Part shown: piece by piece, positions 10,310-21,365 of the stretch
Layout: the number at the start of each line of letters is the position of its first letter
How positions within the stretch are numbered: position 1 is the stretch's first letter
Assembly (NCBI GenBank): GCA_024195265.1
Contig: JAJLRJ010000001.1
Location: 59,724,289-59,788,288 of the forward strand
Source of the DNA: Dendrophyllia cribrosa
Lineage: Eukaryota; Cnidaria; Anthozoa; Scleractinia; Dendrophylliidae
Length of the DNA: 64,000 nt
Reading direction: 5' to 3'
The notes under the pieces: generated by a model
What the model was told of the DNA's origin: nothing
Seen by the model: only the letters and a program-made list of their open reading frames with translations
Database searches by the model: none
Position numbers and translations under genes: made by a program

Positions 10310-11048
10310 GCTGTTCAGTTTTTTATTTTTGCTTTCAGCCTTTTGCAGTATTTACAGAATCTCTAGTTATACATTTTACTGTTTGTTCACCACGTATTTA
10401 TTCTCACGTCAAGTTACATCACCGTTGGCATGTTTGTGACAATAGAGGAAAACAAGAACGACGACGGGAAATTGGCGGGAAAACGCACTGACTTATCTAG
10501 GGAAAGCTCTGAGCCACTCGCTTGTTACGGGAAAAAGGAACTCGTCACTATTCCTTCGCACGAAGATCTGACCTCAACTGGTCTTCTAGCGGATGGCAGA
10601 GAATCACACATAAACTAGATCCACAAAGTTTAATCTCAACTCAAAAATCAAAATAACAATTACAATCCAGGTCTATTTGTAAGCAGCGAGACTATTCAAA
10701 ACAATTTACAACAACGAGAATAATGTAACTACATCCAGAGTTTATATTGTCACAAAAGCTAATCAAACTACGAGAACCTTTATTCTTTTGTAACACCACG
10801 TTCTATTTAGATAGAAAAGCCACTAGAAATGGAATTACAATTATATTCAGAAAGTGCGAAAAGGCTAGTACAGCTAGAAACATGATAAGACAACGAAAAC
10901 CTTCGCTCTATTATTCGCTGATAAATACAGGATAACTGACTTTACTAAAGATCTCTTTTATCATGAACTTTTTTGTATTATAAGCTGTAAATCTTCGTTA
11001 AACGAACATAATTCTAAAATGTCACATTGCTAAAAAACTAAAACGTAA
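10310..11048. other. Spacer, possible GPCR tail remnant
   Basis: The frame at 10430-10618 reads a hydrophilic, Ser/Lys/Glu-rich 62-residue string (RTDLSRESSEPL...) that could be a receptor C-terminal tail displaced by the BEL/Pao insertion, but no transmembrane segment supports this. The remainder is AT-rich with no recognised content. Confidence 0.25.
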
Positions 11049-11065
11049 CCCTATTCGGCCTGGGT

Positions 11066-11106
<41 letters not shown>

Positions 11107-11528
11107 ACAAAGTGCCCACGCTAACTTTCAACATTCATAACTTCTTTAATATGTATTCAAACGCCATCAAACTTTGTGACTTTTCCTAAAATTTATCTAG
11201 CAACAATTTCATATGACAATTGTTTGATCACGTGACTTGATGTTTCCATGGCAACAAGATTTTGACAGCCATGTTTTTTGAAATTTGCATATTTATACCT
11301 TTGAATGAAGAAAAACAATGTTTATTGGTATAACTTTTATATTTTTACGTCATTTAGCGTTTATTTATTGGTTTTCATTAATTTTGGGTGAATTTGGACG
11401 GTTTTTAAGGGGTTTTAAAAAAATTCAGAAATCCAAGATCCAACTAACTAATTACCTAATAACTACGTCACATGACATCATCGTTCCATTGTGCGGACCG
11501 CAAAGGAGACAGTTTTGGACGTACTATA

Positions 11529-11563
<35 letters not shown>

Positions 11564-11601
11564 AGGCTCAGAAACTCAAAAACAGCCCAGGCTGAATAGG
11601 G
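11049..11601 (+). mobile_element. Poly-G/poly-C inverted-repeat element, copy 2 (complete)
   Basis: Begins CCCTATTCGGCCTGGG and ends CCCAGGCTGAATAGGG. A run of 40 G (11066-11105) lies inside the left end and 33 C (11531-11563) inside the right, so the homopolymers extend the terminal pairing. Outside are GTAA and TTAA. The interior has no convincing protein; the 93-codon frame at 11318-11599 reads into the C run as prolines. Confidence 0.85.
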
Positions 11602-11840
11602 TTAAAACAAGACAAACATGCAAATAAAATAAGCCGTAAGTAAACATAGGCGATAAGTGAATGATTCTACAATAGGAACTAGGTAAACACAGGCGACAAC
11701 TATTTTATTATTTTTCTTATATTATTTTTTTTGAATACGGAGAAGTTTTGCATTTTTTACCGTGACATGTTAGTACTTTCAATTAAATAAACACATGTTT
11801 TATGCATTACAAACTCTGATAAAAGAAAGGTTTTGTCTAA

Positions 11841-12847
11841 AGCCTGCCGCACACTTGAGGAAAGTGCTGAGCAAAATTCCTCGCGAGGCAGTTAGCTCAG
11901 CTGTTTCCGCAAGTGTGCGCTGGATTTTTGGTGAGTTTTTCGCCTCGCGAGGTCGTGAGGCAGATATCTGTCATGTTTGATATTTTTGGCCTCGTGAGAC
12001 AAATTCCTCATCGTGTGCGGGCGCCGCGAGAATCTGGCTGAGCCAAATTAATCGATTAGCCAATAAAATTGCATGGCGAGCTCACGTGATTTGAAGCTCG
12101 ACATTCAAGATCGCGGACAGGAGTGTGGTTAACGAAGTTATCCTAAAGGATAAACTTGTCGAGTTCTATGCAGCCTTGTATGTTGCATGTTTACTGTATT
12201 AAAATCTAATAAAATGCTAAATTTAAATTACACCTAATTACAATAACGTTGTCATAGAAAAATGAAAAATGGAAAAAAGGCCAATAGGAATTAATTAGAC
12301 ACACAAATAACAATAGCTGCTGCACGCTTAATTTAAATTAACAATAGCCGCTGCACGCTTAATCGTGCCGCGTGTCGCTGTGAATGATGATTAAGCTAAT
12401 TAATTCCTATTTGGCTTTTTTCATTTTTCATTTTCCTATGACAACATTACTGCAATTAGGTGTACATCCTAAGAATATTACAGCAATTGCAGTTATACAA
12501 ATGTAATATTACATTTTGTATACTCTGAGTGGACCACAAACAAACAGATAAGAAGAGCTACATCTCGTCGTCCGCCATCTTGAATGTCGAGTTTGAAATC
12601 ACGTGAGCTTGCCATGCAATTTTATTGGCTAATCGATTAATTTGGCTCAGCCAGATTCTCGCGGCGCCCGCACACGATGAGGAATTTGTCTCGTGAGGCA
12701 AAAAATATCAAACACGTCAGATATTTGCCTCGCGACCTCGCGAGGCGAAAAACTCACCAAAAATCCAGCGCACACTTGCGGAAACAGCTGAGCTAGCTGC
12801 CTCGCGAGGAATTTTGCTCAGCACTTTCCTCAAGTGTGCGGCAGGCT
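11841..12847. mobile_element. 1-kb foldback element
   Basis: Arms 11841-12120 and 12566-12847 are inverted copies starting AGCCTGCCGCACACTTG, with TAA on each side (11838-11840 and 12848-12850). The arms contain repeated CCTCGCGAGG-type words. A smaller inverted repeat lies inside (12231-12462). No protein is encoded. The 3-bp TAA duplication suits PIF/Harbinger-like mobilisation. Confidence 0.85.
12231..12462. mobile_element. Nested inverted-repeat element inside the foldback
   Basis: Ends CACCTAATTACAATAACG and its near reverse complement ending GCAATTAGGTG. The loop carries a duplicated unit AATAGC(T/C)GCTGCACGCTTAA (about 12309-12363). A related end sequence (CACCTAATTGCAG, CCAAATAGGAAT) occurs at 23585-23635. 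Confidence 0.65.
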
Positions 12848-12850
12848 TAA

Positions 12851-13519
12851 GATATCATTGGATACATTAATAAGCATATTTTAATGTTTTTAAACATTAA
12901 AAGTGCAGTTGGAAGGTTTATGTTACCATTTATGGCGTATTAAACTCTCTGTTTGTAATATAATATAATATACTATAATACAATATAATAAAGTACAATA
13001 AAATATAATGATTAATATGTGATTAGTATAATATCATATAATTTTAAGAATGCTTTTAGATCTATTTTAAATATGCAAATGTAAATTAGAATTAAGTAGT
13101 ATTTAAATTATAGTACAATTTTACTAAGTTGAAATAAATATCTATCTATCTATCTATAATATAAAATAATATGATATGATATAATATAATTAATTAATTA
13201 ATATAATATTAAGTAAAGTAATGTAATGTTATGTAACGTAATTTAATATAATAATTATCATGCCATATGATACATTGTGTTATGATGATTATGATCTTTT
13301 AAATCCTCATGGGTTCAAACCATTCAACAGATATTGTTACACCGTAACAGTCGATTAGCGATGTCATTACTATGGCGTCATGCGTTTGACTACGGATTAC
13401 ATGCAAAAGGTTTAATAAGTTTCGCAAGCCTCTCCGGGAGTCTTGATAAATTATGCATATAATTCCCTCTGTCCTACATACAGTACGCTATGTGCAAGAC
13501 TTTCGTGTCTTATTACCTC
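12851..13519. repeat. AT-rich low-complexity DNA
   Basis: TATAATA-type degenerate repeats (12955-13045 and 13155-13260) and a short (ATCT)n microsatellite (13139-13156). No gene was recognised. Confidence 0.7.
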
Positions 13520-13693
13520 CGTAACGTACGTTGAGATCGCGGGAATCTCTATCAACTTATGAAAAGGTAAAATTTTTGTAAAATGGTTAATAAACAAGCT
13601 ACCTGTTAATTAAACGAGATTAAATACTATTAAATACTTAATTATTCGCTTTTCAAGGCTCGCTATTATAACTAAGACAGTATTTAGTATTAT
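13520..13693 (+). repeat. Dispersed 174-bp repeat, copy 2
   Basis: Same unit as 2036-2209. It stands alone here without the flanking 31-bp and 51-bp blocks, which defines the unit's boundaries. Confidence 0.75.
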
Positions 13694-14764
13694 GTAATCT
13701 ACTATTACCTCTAAGCTTTGAACAAATCATACCGACTATTTTCTAACCACACGTTAGAAAACGAGGGTGTTACCCAGTGATTATTATTTGATCATGAAGA
13801 AATAAGAAAAAAAGAAAATTCCTATGGCAACTATTTTTCCGTTTGGGGAGTTAACTCAGTTACTGCGATTCCCTGTTTTGTCTCGTTTATTCTTTGTATC
13901 GTTCAATCTTTTGTCAAGTTTCATTATTTGATGTAAAAAAAGTATAAACTGAGTTCCAACGATATGTATTTTTGCAAATCGCTAGAAAGTCAGATCTCAA
14001 CAATATAATTATTTTAAGCCCCTTAAATGAACACGTTTAGACAATGCCGGCACACACAGGACAAGCCCAGATTTAAATACAGAATAATAGAGGTTACAAA
14101 GAGGTAACGAGCTGTTATTTGGGTCGTCACGCAGCTATCCAAAACGGAAACAAGGTGGATGCTTAACTTAAGGAAACCACTTTTAAACAGAAACCACCCC
14201 AGAATTGACAATTCGTGGGAGTCCCAGACACGCACAGATGATCATGAGTAGATATTGCTCCCGAGATAAACTTTAAGGTGTCCGCTCAAGGTTTGAGTAG
14301 AACATATTACGGATATTGATTTCCATTCTAAAAATTGAAACAAAAATAAAAAAAGGAAAGAGCACTACAGAGCCAGACAGAAATAAGCTGTGCCCATTCT
14401 GAATCTGGCCAAAAGGATCGCGGCTCTTGGATGGAAGGAGAATGTGCAATACCCAGTTCCATCTATGAGCCGCGCCTGCAGGAAATCGTTGTAGTTGTAT
14501 ATTCAATGAAACAAGTCCAAGATTGTGGACATTGAATACAACTGCCATAATGCCTTGTAGGCGTGTCTTATAGAGGAAATAGTCGTTCTTGTATATTAAA
14601 ATTTCCAAATTATGGATACAAGGTCATACAATGATATGTATGTATTAGGATGTCTCACATGTAGCTTAATCTTCTGTTAAAATACAGTGCTACAATTGTT
14701 TTCTGATTATCACTTGAAATGTTTTTTTTTGTTAGCATGCATAGAACCAGTGAAACAGATCTTT
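13694..14764. other. Region downstream of GPCR 1, no gene recognised
   Basis: Contains minus-strand open frames (14023-14235 and 14273-14608) of unknown meaning. Part may be 3' UTR of the minus-strand GPCR. No clear poly(A) signal was assigned. Confidence 0.3.
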
Positions 14765-15916
14765 TCAAAACTTTGTATCAATACTGAGGGTACTAATGTC
14801 AACAGAAGACATTGATGGTGCGAGATATCTTGATGCAGTCAACTCAAGGGATGAGAGTTCCAAAACTTGATGTGACGAGGTGCTCAACCTTGGTTGTTGA
14901 AATCGACCTTCCTCTCTAATCCAGATTAATCGAAATATCGCTTTTGTTTCTACCCTCAGATTTTCGCTGAAGACTATAAACAACCAGGGATGAATTGCAG
15001 CATTTGCATGCGCGAGCCAGATAAACAGCCACTGAAAAAAATTGGGAATAGAAATATAAGCATCTTTGAAATACGTCGACATAATGTGAGTGACGTGCAC
15101 AGGAAGCCAACAAATTGCAAACACGGTGACAGCGGTTATCAACATCTTGATGACATCGCGACGCTTCTTCGCTTGTTTTGCATAAGCCTGCTGATTAACA
15201 TGTCCTGGTGGTTTATGTCTCCATAAAAAGTAGGCGATCAGAGAATATAAGACTGCCATGATTATAAGAGGGACTACATAGGTTATGACGACTCTTACAA
15301 CCATTTCTGCATTGTAGAGAATCATAGATATCTCATCCGAATCGTGCCAATCTTCATAACACTCAGTTGTTCCATCTTCTAACTCCTCTGTTTTGAATTT
15401 GTACAATTGCCCACTGAATATCAACCCCGCACACAGCCACACAGCAAAAATGGAACGCACCACTGACCTAAATGATAGAGGTCTTCTTCGGATGCACACA
15501 ATGGCCAGATATCGATCAGCAGCAATCACCGTGAGCGTCCAGATGGCAACGCAAATGGAGACGACCAGAAAGAATGGAATGATCTTGCATAGTAGTGTTC
15601 CTACTATTCCTGGTATCCAACTATCGCGAACGAAGAAGTATGGCACCGAAAAGGCAGAAGCTGTTATCACATCCACCACATCAGCAACAGCCATGTTGAC
15701 CAAAAGCCAGTTAAACGGGTTTTTGCGAATATTCTTACGCGTGCGCACAAGGTGTATAACAAGCGAATTACCAGCCAACGAGAACAGGATAACGATGACG
15801 TAAGCACAGACAAAGGTTATCTTAGTGGCACCATGGACTTCTTTTTGATCGTCATGATCTTCTTCATCTGAATGGCCAGAAATGGTAGAGTTCCCCGTTT
15901 GGTTCAATGCTTCCAT
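14765..15916 (-). CDS. Rhodopsin-family (class A) GPCR, 383 aa
   Basis: A seven-helix plasma-membrane receptor. The acidic N-terminus has NQT and NST glycosylation sites. TM1 carries GN (N50); TM2 NMAVADV (D79); C110 at the start of TM3 and C186 in the second extracellular loop can form the usual disulfide; DRY at 134-136; W160 in TM4; P216 in TM5; CWLP at 269-272 in TM6. TM7 reads AAIHPWLFIVF, so the usual NPxxY is HPxxF (H309, F313), an uncommon change in the activation switch. The overall pattern is that of a peptide-type receptor; ligand unknown. A splice-acceptor-like TTCTATTATTTCATAG ends 9 nt before the ATG, so a non-coding upstream exon is likely. The coding part has no intron. Confidence 0.92.
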   Translation of the reverse strand: MEALNQTGNSTISGHSDEEDHDDQKEVHGATKITFVCAYVIVILFSLAGNSLVIHLVRTRKNIRKNPFNWLLVNMAVADVVDVITASAFSVPYFFVRDSWIPGIVGTLLCKIIPFFLVVSICVAIWTLTVIAADRYLAIVCIRRRPLSFRSVVRSIFAVWLCAGLIFSGQLYKFKTEELEDGTTECYEDWHDSDEISMILYNAEMVVRVVITYVVPLIIMAVLYSLIAYFLWRHKPPGHVNQQAYAKQAKKRRDVIKMLITAVTVFAICWLPVHVTHIMSTYFKDAYISIPNFFQWLFIWLAHANAAIHPWLFIVFSENLRVETKAIFRLIWIREEGRFQQPRLSTSSHQVLELSSLELTASRYLAPSMSSVDISTLSIDTKF

Positions 15917-15924
15917 TTTTTAGT

Positions 15925-15942
15925 CTATGAAATAATAGAACA
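15925..15942 (-). promoter_or_regulatory. Putative 3' splice site before GPCR 1 start
   Basis: On the minus strand a pyrimidine/AT-rich tract ends in CATAG, then ACTAAAAATG starts the ORF. Inferred from sequence only. Confidence 0.4.
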
Positions 15943-16099
15943 GCTTAATTGAATTAAGGTCTGGGATACAAATTGTTCAACTAACAAATAGTTCGTGAAA
16001 CTATTGCCGCTTGCATGTGAAAATCAATTAGTTGTTTTATGAGCCTAATTAAAATTCGCATCACGTGATTTTACCAGTTAGAAAAATAAAATAGGAAAA

Positions 16100-16288
16100 C
16101 TATACACCTTATTCATAAATGGCGGCGGATTTATTATTCTTTTGTATTTATTTTAATTAGCCTCACAAGCCTCGTTGGCATGTGTAAAATTCAAAAGAAT
16201 TTACACGCTAAAATGAGGCTAGTGAGGCAAATTAACATAGATATAAAAGAATCATGAATCGGTCGCCATTAATGAATAAGGTGTATAG
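16100..16288. mobile_element. 189-bp palindromic MITE
   Basis: Starts CTATACACCTTATTCAT and ends ATGAATAAGGTGTATAG. Inner parts (AGCCTCACAAGCCTC and GAGGCTAGTGAGGC) also pair. TA at the ends suggests a Tc1/mariner-like target. It lies about 180 bp upstream of GPCR 1. Confidence 0.8.
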
Positions 16289-18401
16289 ACTGTAATGAGC
16301 ACAGCAACATCTGCGCGGTATTGCCATTAAGTCACGCATGCGCACAGATGATTTTTTCAAGTTTGTCAGGTGTATAGGATCTCTTCGAAAAGCTTCTTTT
16401 CCGTAGCCACTGTTTATTCCAAACGCCACCCGAACGTAGAAACTACTGGCTGGAGACTACAAAACAGTCCTGGACAAGCGTTTGGAGATGCGAATCCGTA
16501 TTACATACCCGTATGTGACACTTAAGTATTTCTTTAATTAATCAGTGGCAAAAGTTTTATTACAATGCTTCAGCAACAAAATGGTTAGTCGTGAACATTA
16601 TATAGGGAACATTTGATTAATATTATTGTTAGCCGAAGAGGTACAAGCTTTGCACACCTAAAGCAATCGGAGCCAATCTTTTGAAATTTAGATCATATGC
16701 ATATTTTTTGTTAACGGCCTACTACGGTCATATTTGTCCCTAAAAAATTGCGTAACATCTGTCTCTATTGCTTTCAGAAGTAAATGCAACAGCAAAAGCT
16801 AAAATAGAATGATATATTTTCGGGGTTGCTTGCTTGTTTGTTGTTGTTTTTTTGCAACCCAGAAAACAACTTTCATTTTCTGTTCAATTTATATTCTGAA
16901 AGATTTCCCTTCCATATAAGCATCGAACATGCACAAAAAATAATAACACGATCAACCGGCTTGCGTCAACCAAACCGTAAATATTAAATACTACTTCAAT
17001 ACATTAGTCAGGGGTAAACCTAATGATTGAAGTGCAAAAGCCAAGGAGACAAAGACAATTGCCCTGGTGAAACGCATAACCCTGGAGTCTGAAGCTCACT
17101 AAAAAGCTAAACACGGGTACGGCTAGTTGTGTGGGACAAGCACGGATGGTCCAAAACAACGTTACTCACAAGAGGGATACTCGCTGCTCACCAAAGGGAT
17201 AATTATTGAACACCCAGAATTAGAAGTATAATCACAGACCAAGACTAAGGAACGTCTTTGAGTAATTTTAAGTACTTACGAAATATTCCCTCCTGCGAAC
17301 ACCCATCCTATCAGACACATAAATAAACCCCTAAATCCGGCATTAAAACATAAGTGTACATACCGTGCGCAATAAATTTCGACAAACCTTCGACATTCCC
17401 AAAAATTTACAATATTTTAACTACGAACGAACGAACACATTTGTGCGGGATTCATTGTGTTTAATATAAACGCCCTAAACCAATCCATTGGTTTCGCTAG
17501 ACGAATTATCTTTGAGACGAGTAATATTTGTCATTGAATAAATTTGAAGACAAGTAACTCAAAGACGACTGGGGACGACGACTTTTTCCCCATAACGCGT
17601 CTAAACACCGAATTTATATATCAGTAGACGAATTATCCGTCTCAGACGAATAATTCGGTAATTTGTCCTATTATAAATTGGGCCAATCTCAAAAACCACT
17701 TCGCTGGTTTGTTCACAAATCACACTGCACTGGGTAGTCAAAGATACTCCGCTATCTTTATAACGTACATTTAGATCTCACAAACCACTCAAATACATGA
17801 AAAAACATACATGCCATGACGGAAACACAAACACAAGAAGCTTAGTAATAGGCGAAACAACGGAACAATAACGAACCTGAATATTTAAAGAGCACCTGAA
17901 GCGGCGGCCGACACCAAGAAAAAAACGTTTTCGTCGAACCTATCGTGCCATGCCGAGATTCCGACCTGTTCTAAAAAATATTTTAAACCACATCGGCACT
18001 CTCATTTCAAATAATCCTGCCTGGATAATCCATGCTCTTGCAGCAGACGTAGCTCTTTTTCTTGTCTCAGACGCTTATTTTTAACGGAGTTAAATGATTG
18101 TCCTGAAAGACAGCTGCAAGTAACACGTCTTCCCAGTTTGTGGACTTGGCGACTGACACATGACACTATAATTAATTAACTAAAACCCCGGCTCATTCGC
18201 CGGATTATCAAATAAACTGACACCCGTTAATTTACTAGCGACGGCAATTTTATTTGGAAAAAATAACCAGATTAGAAAAGTTTATATTATTGGAGAACAA
18301 ACAGACAAGTACTACAGTCTCGAATTGTTTTCGTTGGCGACATGTAATTATTGTAAGTATTCCATTCGTTTTAATTTAATTCGCATGTTTAAGTAATAAA
18401 T
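16289..18401. other. Non-coding region, no gene recognised
   Basis: Contains a short CGAA-type run (17425-17435) and a stretch (17490-17665) where AGACGAATTATC recurs with nearby AGACGA words in both orientations. No open frame with family features was seen. Confidence 0.4.
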
Positions 18402-18565
18402 GACTTTTTCCGTGTTTACACAGACTCATCTAAACACGAGGGGGGTTGGGAGAATTCGAGACAGTTATGAAAACCCGAGACCCAGTCGAGGGTTTGCATA
18501 ACTTTCGACAATTCTTCCAACTATCCAAGTGTTTAGATGAGCCTATGTAAAGACGGAAAAAAGTC
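18402..18565. mobile_element. 164-bp palindromic MITE
   Basis: Ends GACTTTTTCCGTGTTTACA and TGTAAAGACGGAAAAAAGTC. Inner ATCTAAACAC/GTGTTTAGAT and GTTGGGAGAATTC/GACAATTCTTCCAAC also pair. A related end (TGTTTACATACTCTCATC) occurs singly near 19639. Confidence 0.75.
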
Positions 18566-20604
18566 CTCTATTGCTTTTACAAAATATTTCTTAAAAATAA
18601 TTCGACAAATGAAGGAAAATTTTGCATTTGCTTCTTGATTGAAATAGATTTAATACACGCTCTGGACAAGCATATAATAATAGCCAATCAAAACGCGCAT
18701 CTGACAACACATGAACCAATCAAAATTGGCGTTATAAAAGTCAAAATCAAGTTGAAATTTGTGGCAAGCGCCAGCGAGTGCCGTGTGGATGAAAGCGATT
18801 TCAGCTTTAAACACTCCTAAATCTTGCAGAAAAATACCGAAAGTGATGCGAGCTTGCCCGATTTGGCAGCCCGAGAATATGGTTGAGAAGTTGAATGGCT
18901 CATCGATATTTCTTCTTCAGAAGTTAGAACTTCGGGCCGAAGAAGCGAAGTTTTAAAGAATTTTCAAGCAGCTGGGCGATAACACGGTAAAACAAATTGC
19001 ATTTATGCATTTATTGCAATTTATGTTGATATAAATTTGTGACTGACTTTTTCTTTGTGTTTTCGTTAGTTTTAGAGAAATTGTTTATAAAATGTGCCCA
19101 AATTCAGTCGGATTGACATCTTCAATCTCGCCATGTGCTCATCCATTTTTTCTTGCGAGGACAATTCCGCGATGCGCTAATGGTACGCGTTTTGCTTTTA
19201 AAGATAAACTAATGGATATTTGAATAAAAATTTTCAAAACAAGATTTTGTTGTCCTTTTTAATGTGTTTTTTCATTGTTCTAACTTCACTCACGTTGCCG
19301 TGTGCAAACATGTCTGTGTGTGTTTTACAACTGATTTCTAAATAACTTTTTCGGGCAATTTTCGATACGCAACTGGTTTATTTTATTCGGAAATTAGTCA
19401 TACTAGTTATTCTTGACCGAGAAAAAGTTGCTTTTGTGAGCGTTTTTGCACTCTAAATCTACTGCGCAGACGATCGCGTAAAACTGTTTTTGAGAATTGC
19501 CAAAAATTGAAGAATAGCCCGGTCGTTAATGGGTTAATATTTGTACTTAAAATTACTTTAATTACGAGTCTTGCAAAAGCTTTGAAATGTTTTTTTAATC
19601 GTGCCAGAAAACACAGAGAGCGTGATGTTACAACGGTGTTTACATACTCTCATCTAAACACACCTATCGACCAATGAGAGCACGCGTACTATCTTAAGGT
19701 GGCTCGATATAGTATTACTGTATAACATATTTGGAGGCAAAACAATTAGAGTTATACTTTGCGGATCGTCATCACATTTTACTCCGAAATCAAGATAATA
19801 TTACAGTATTAATCGAGGCTGGCGTTGCCATGGCAACACATTGGGCTTTTAAGTAGGACCTCAAAACAGACATATATCTTCTATTTTCTTAAATATTCCA
19901 CGGTGAATTCTATTTAAATTTTGCATACGGCCTTTGACCCCTGTGTTCTACCTGAATACCAACTTAAAAATAATCTGTCAGATATTTTAAAGAAAAAAAA
20001 AACACTTTTTTAGAATTCGTTAGCATTTTTTTTTTCTCTGTTAACAATTTTTTTTTGAAAATCGCGTAAAACGCTCTTTGGAAAGAGCGAAGTTAACATG
20101 CAAAAAATTAAAAAAAAAAATACCGAGCGGAAGCGGAAGTGTGGACTTCGAAAGTTTCAAAATTCTTAAAACTTTACCACGACAAGATCAACAATTACGC
20201 ATGCGCGGCATTTGTGACGCCACGCGGATTTTGCGGTCGATTTGCGGATGTTATTCTTGTTCATTCATTTATAGACAAATCTCTTTCGTGCTGTGCAGCT
20301 TTTTGTGAGCTAGAAACTGTTATCTTTTGGATGTATCGTGTCTAGTAATGGCTGGTACATGATTTGCCTTCGAAATGATTTATAATTCTGGCTAAAATCG
20401 CTGGATGCTTTGTTCCTCGTGGTGTTGATGCAATCGCTGCTGTCGGCGCTCAGCTTAAAATTGCGACCAAAGCTTCTCTAAAGATGCTGTTAGTCCTGGT
20501 AGGACGTACAGGCCCTTTTTTGCAATTTTTTGTCTGCTGCTTTACCAGCCCATTATTACTCTGTGAAAAGATGTTATCACAGAAATTGCTCACGCTGGAA
20601 TCGT
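18566..20604. other. Non-coding region, no gene recognised
   Basis: Small open frames at 18635-18956 and 20078-20345 lack recognisable domains. The sequence from 19640 to 19690 resembles one end of the MITE at 18402. The rest is AT-rich. Confidence 0.35.
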
Positions 20605-21365
20605 TCATCTAAAAATACCATGTCTTCGAAAGCGAAGGAGGTGGGTTTTACATTGCTTTTGTTTTAGTACAATGCCTTCGACTGTCAACATCAATGGTGA
20701 TTGAAATAATACGCGATGGAGAGCACAGACATCTTCCAAAGCATCATGTGCCAAAAAGCTCTTCATTGAAAAGAGATTTGAAAACCGATGGAAGATTGCT
20801 TCTACAGGGCTTTCCTCCTGGATTGAACGATTCGTGTCCACTTTTAGTGAGTGTTTTGACAAGGCAAGGACTGTCGGCGAATAGAATATTTCATGGATAA
20901 AAGTGTTTCTGAACTCATACCTGGCACAGAGTATAAGTAGCAATGTGGAGTGTCAAAAACAAAAGAATTGTGGCCCATCAAAACATTTTGGTAATTTGCA
21001 CTAGCATTACTGGAGAGAAGAGTGATAAAATTTTGAATGCATTCGCTCAGATAAACAGTCTGCACTGGAACATTAACTTTGATCGAAGTTTTCTGGTCAT
21101 TTATCGATTTCACTGACAGTTTGTTAATTAATCGAGAAGCGTAGTAGCTGACGTTGCATTTTGGTAGCACATAGTGATTGTAAGTGTTTACATGTTTAGC
21201 TATAGCTGCTATTTTACCTAAAGAAGTTGTCTCCGTGTCAAAACCTTCAAATTGATAATCACTGTAGCCGTGTTGTTGTGTCTTTTCTTGAACGCCAGGT
21301 CGAAGATTTCCCAATTTTCTCTTTTGAGTATTATATTTCTGATTTGCTGCTTCATTAAAAGTCAT
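20605..21365 (-). pseudogene. DEDDh 3'-5' exonuclease-like gene, frameshifted
   Basis: The first frame (21365 to about 20935) has YSDYQFEGFDTETTSLG, where D43 and E45 fit the first exonuclease motif, and GHNSFVFDTP, which fits the second. The third motif (LAHDALEDV, with His and Asp) lies in a different frame at 20605-20943 together with FIHEIFYSPTVLALSK. The two parts join by a frameshift near 20920-20940, so the copy is broken or carries a sequence error. The segment after ETTSLG also looks shortened. This resembles TREX1/DnaQ-type single-domain exonucleases; whether it was a host gene or a transposon cargo gene cannot be told here. Confidence 0.65.

Noticed and set aside
14273..14608. 111-codon minus-strand frame downstream of GPCR 1
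   Set aside because: No transmembrane pattern, motif or family resemblance that could be named; may be 3' UTR or repeat.
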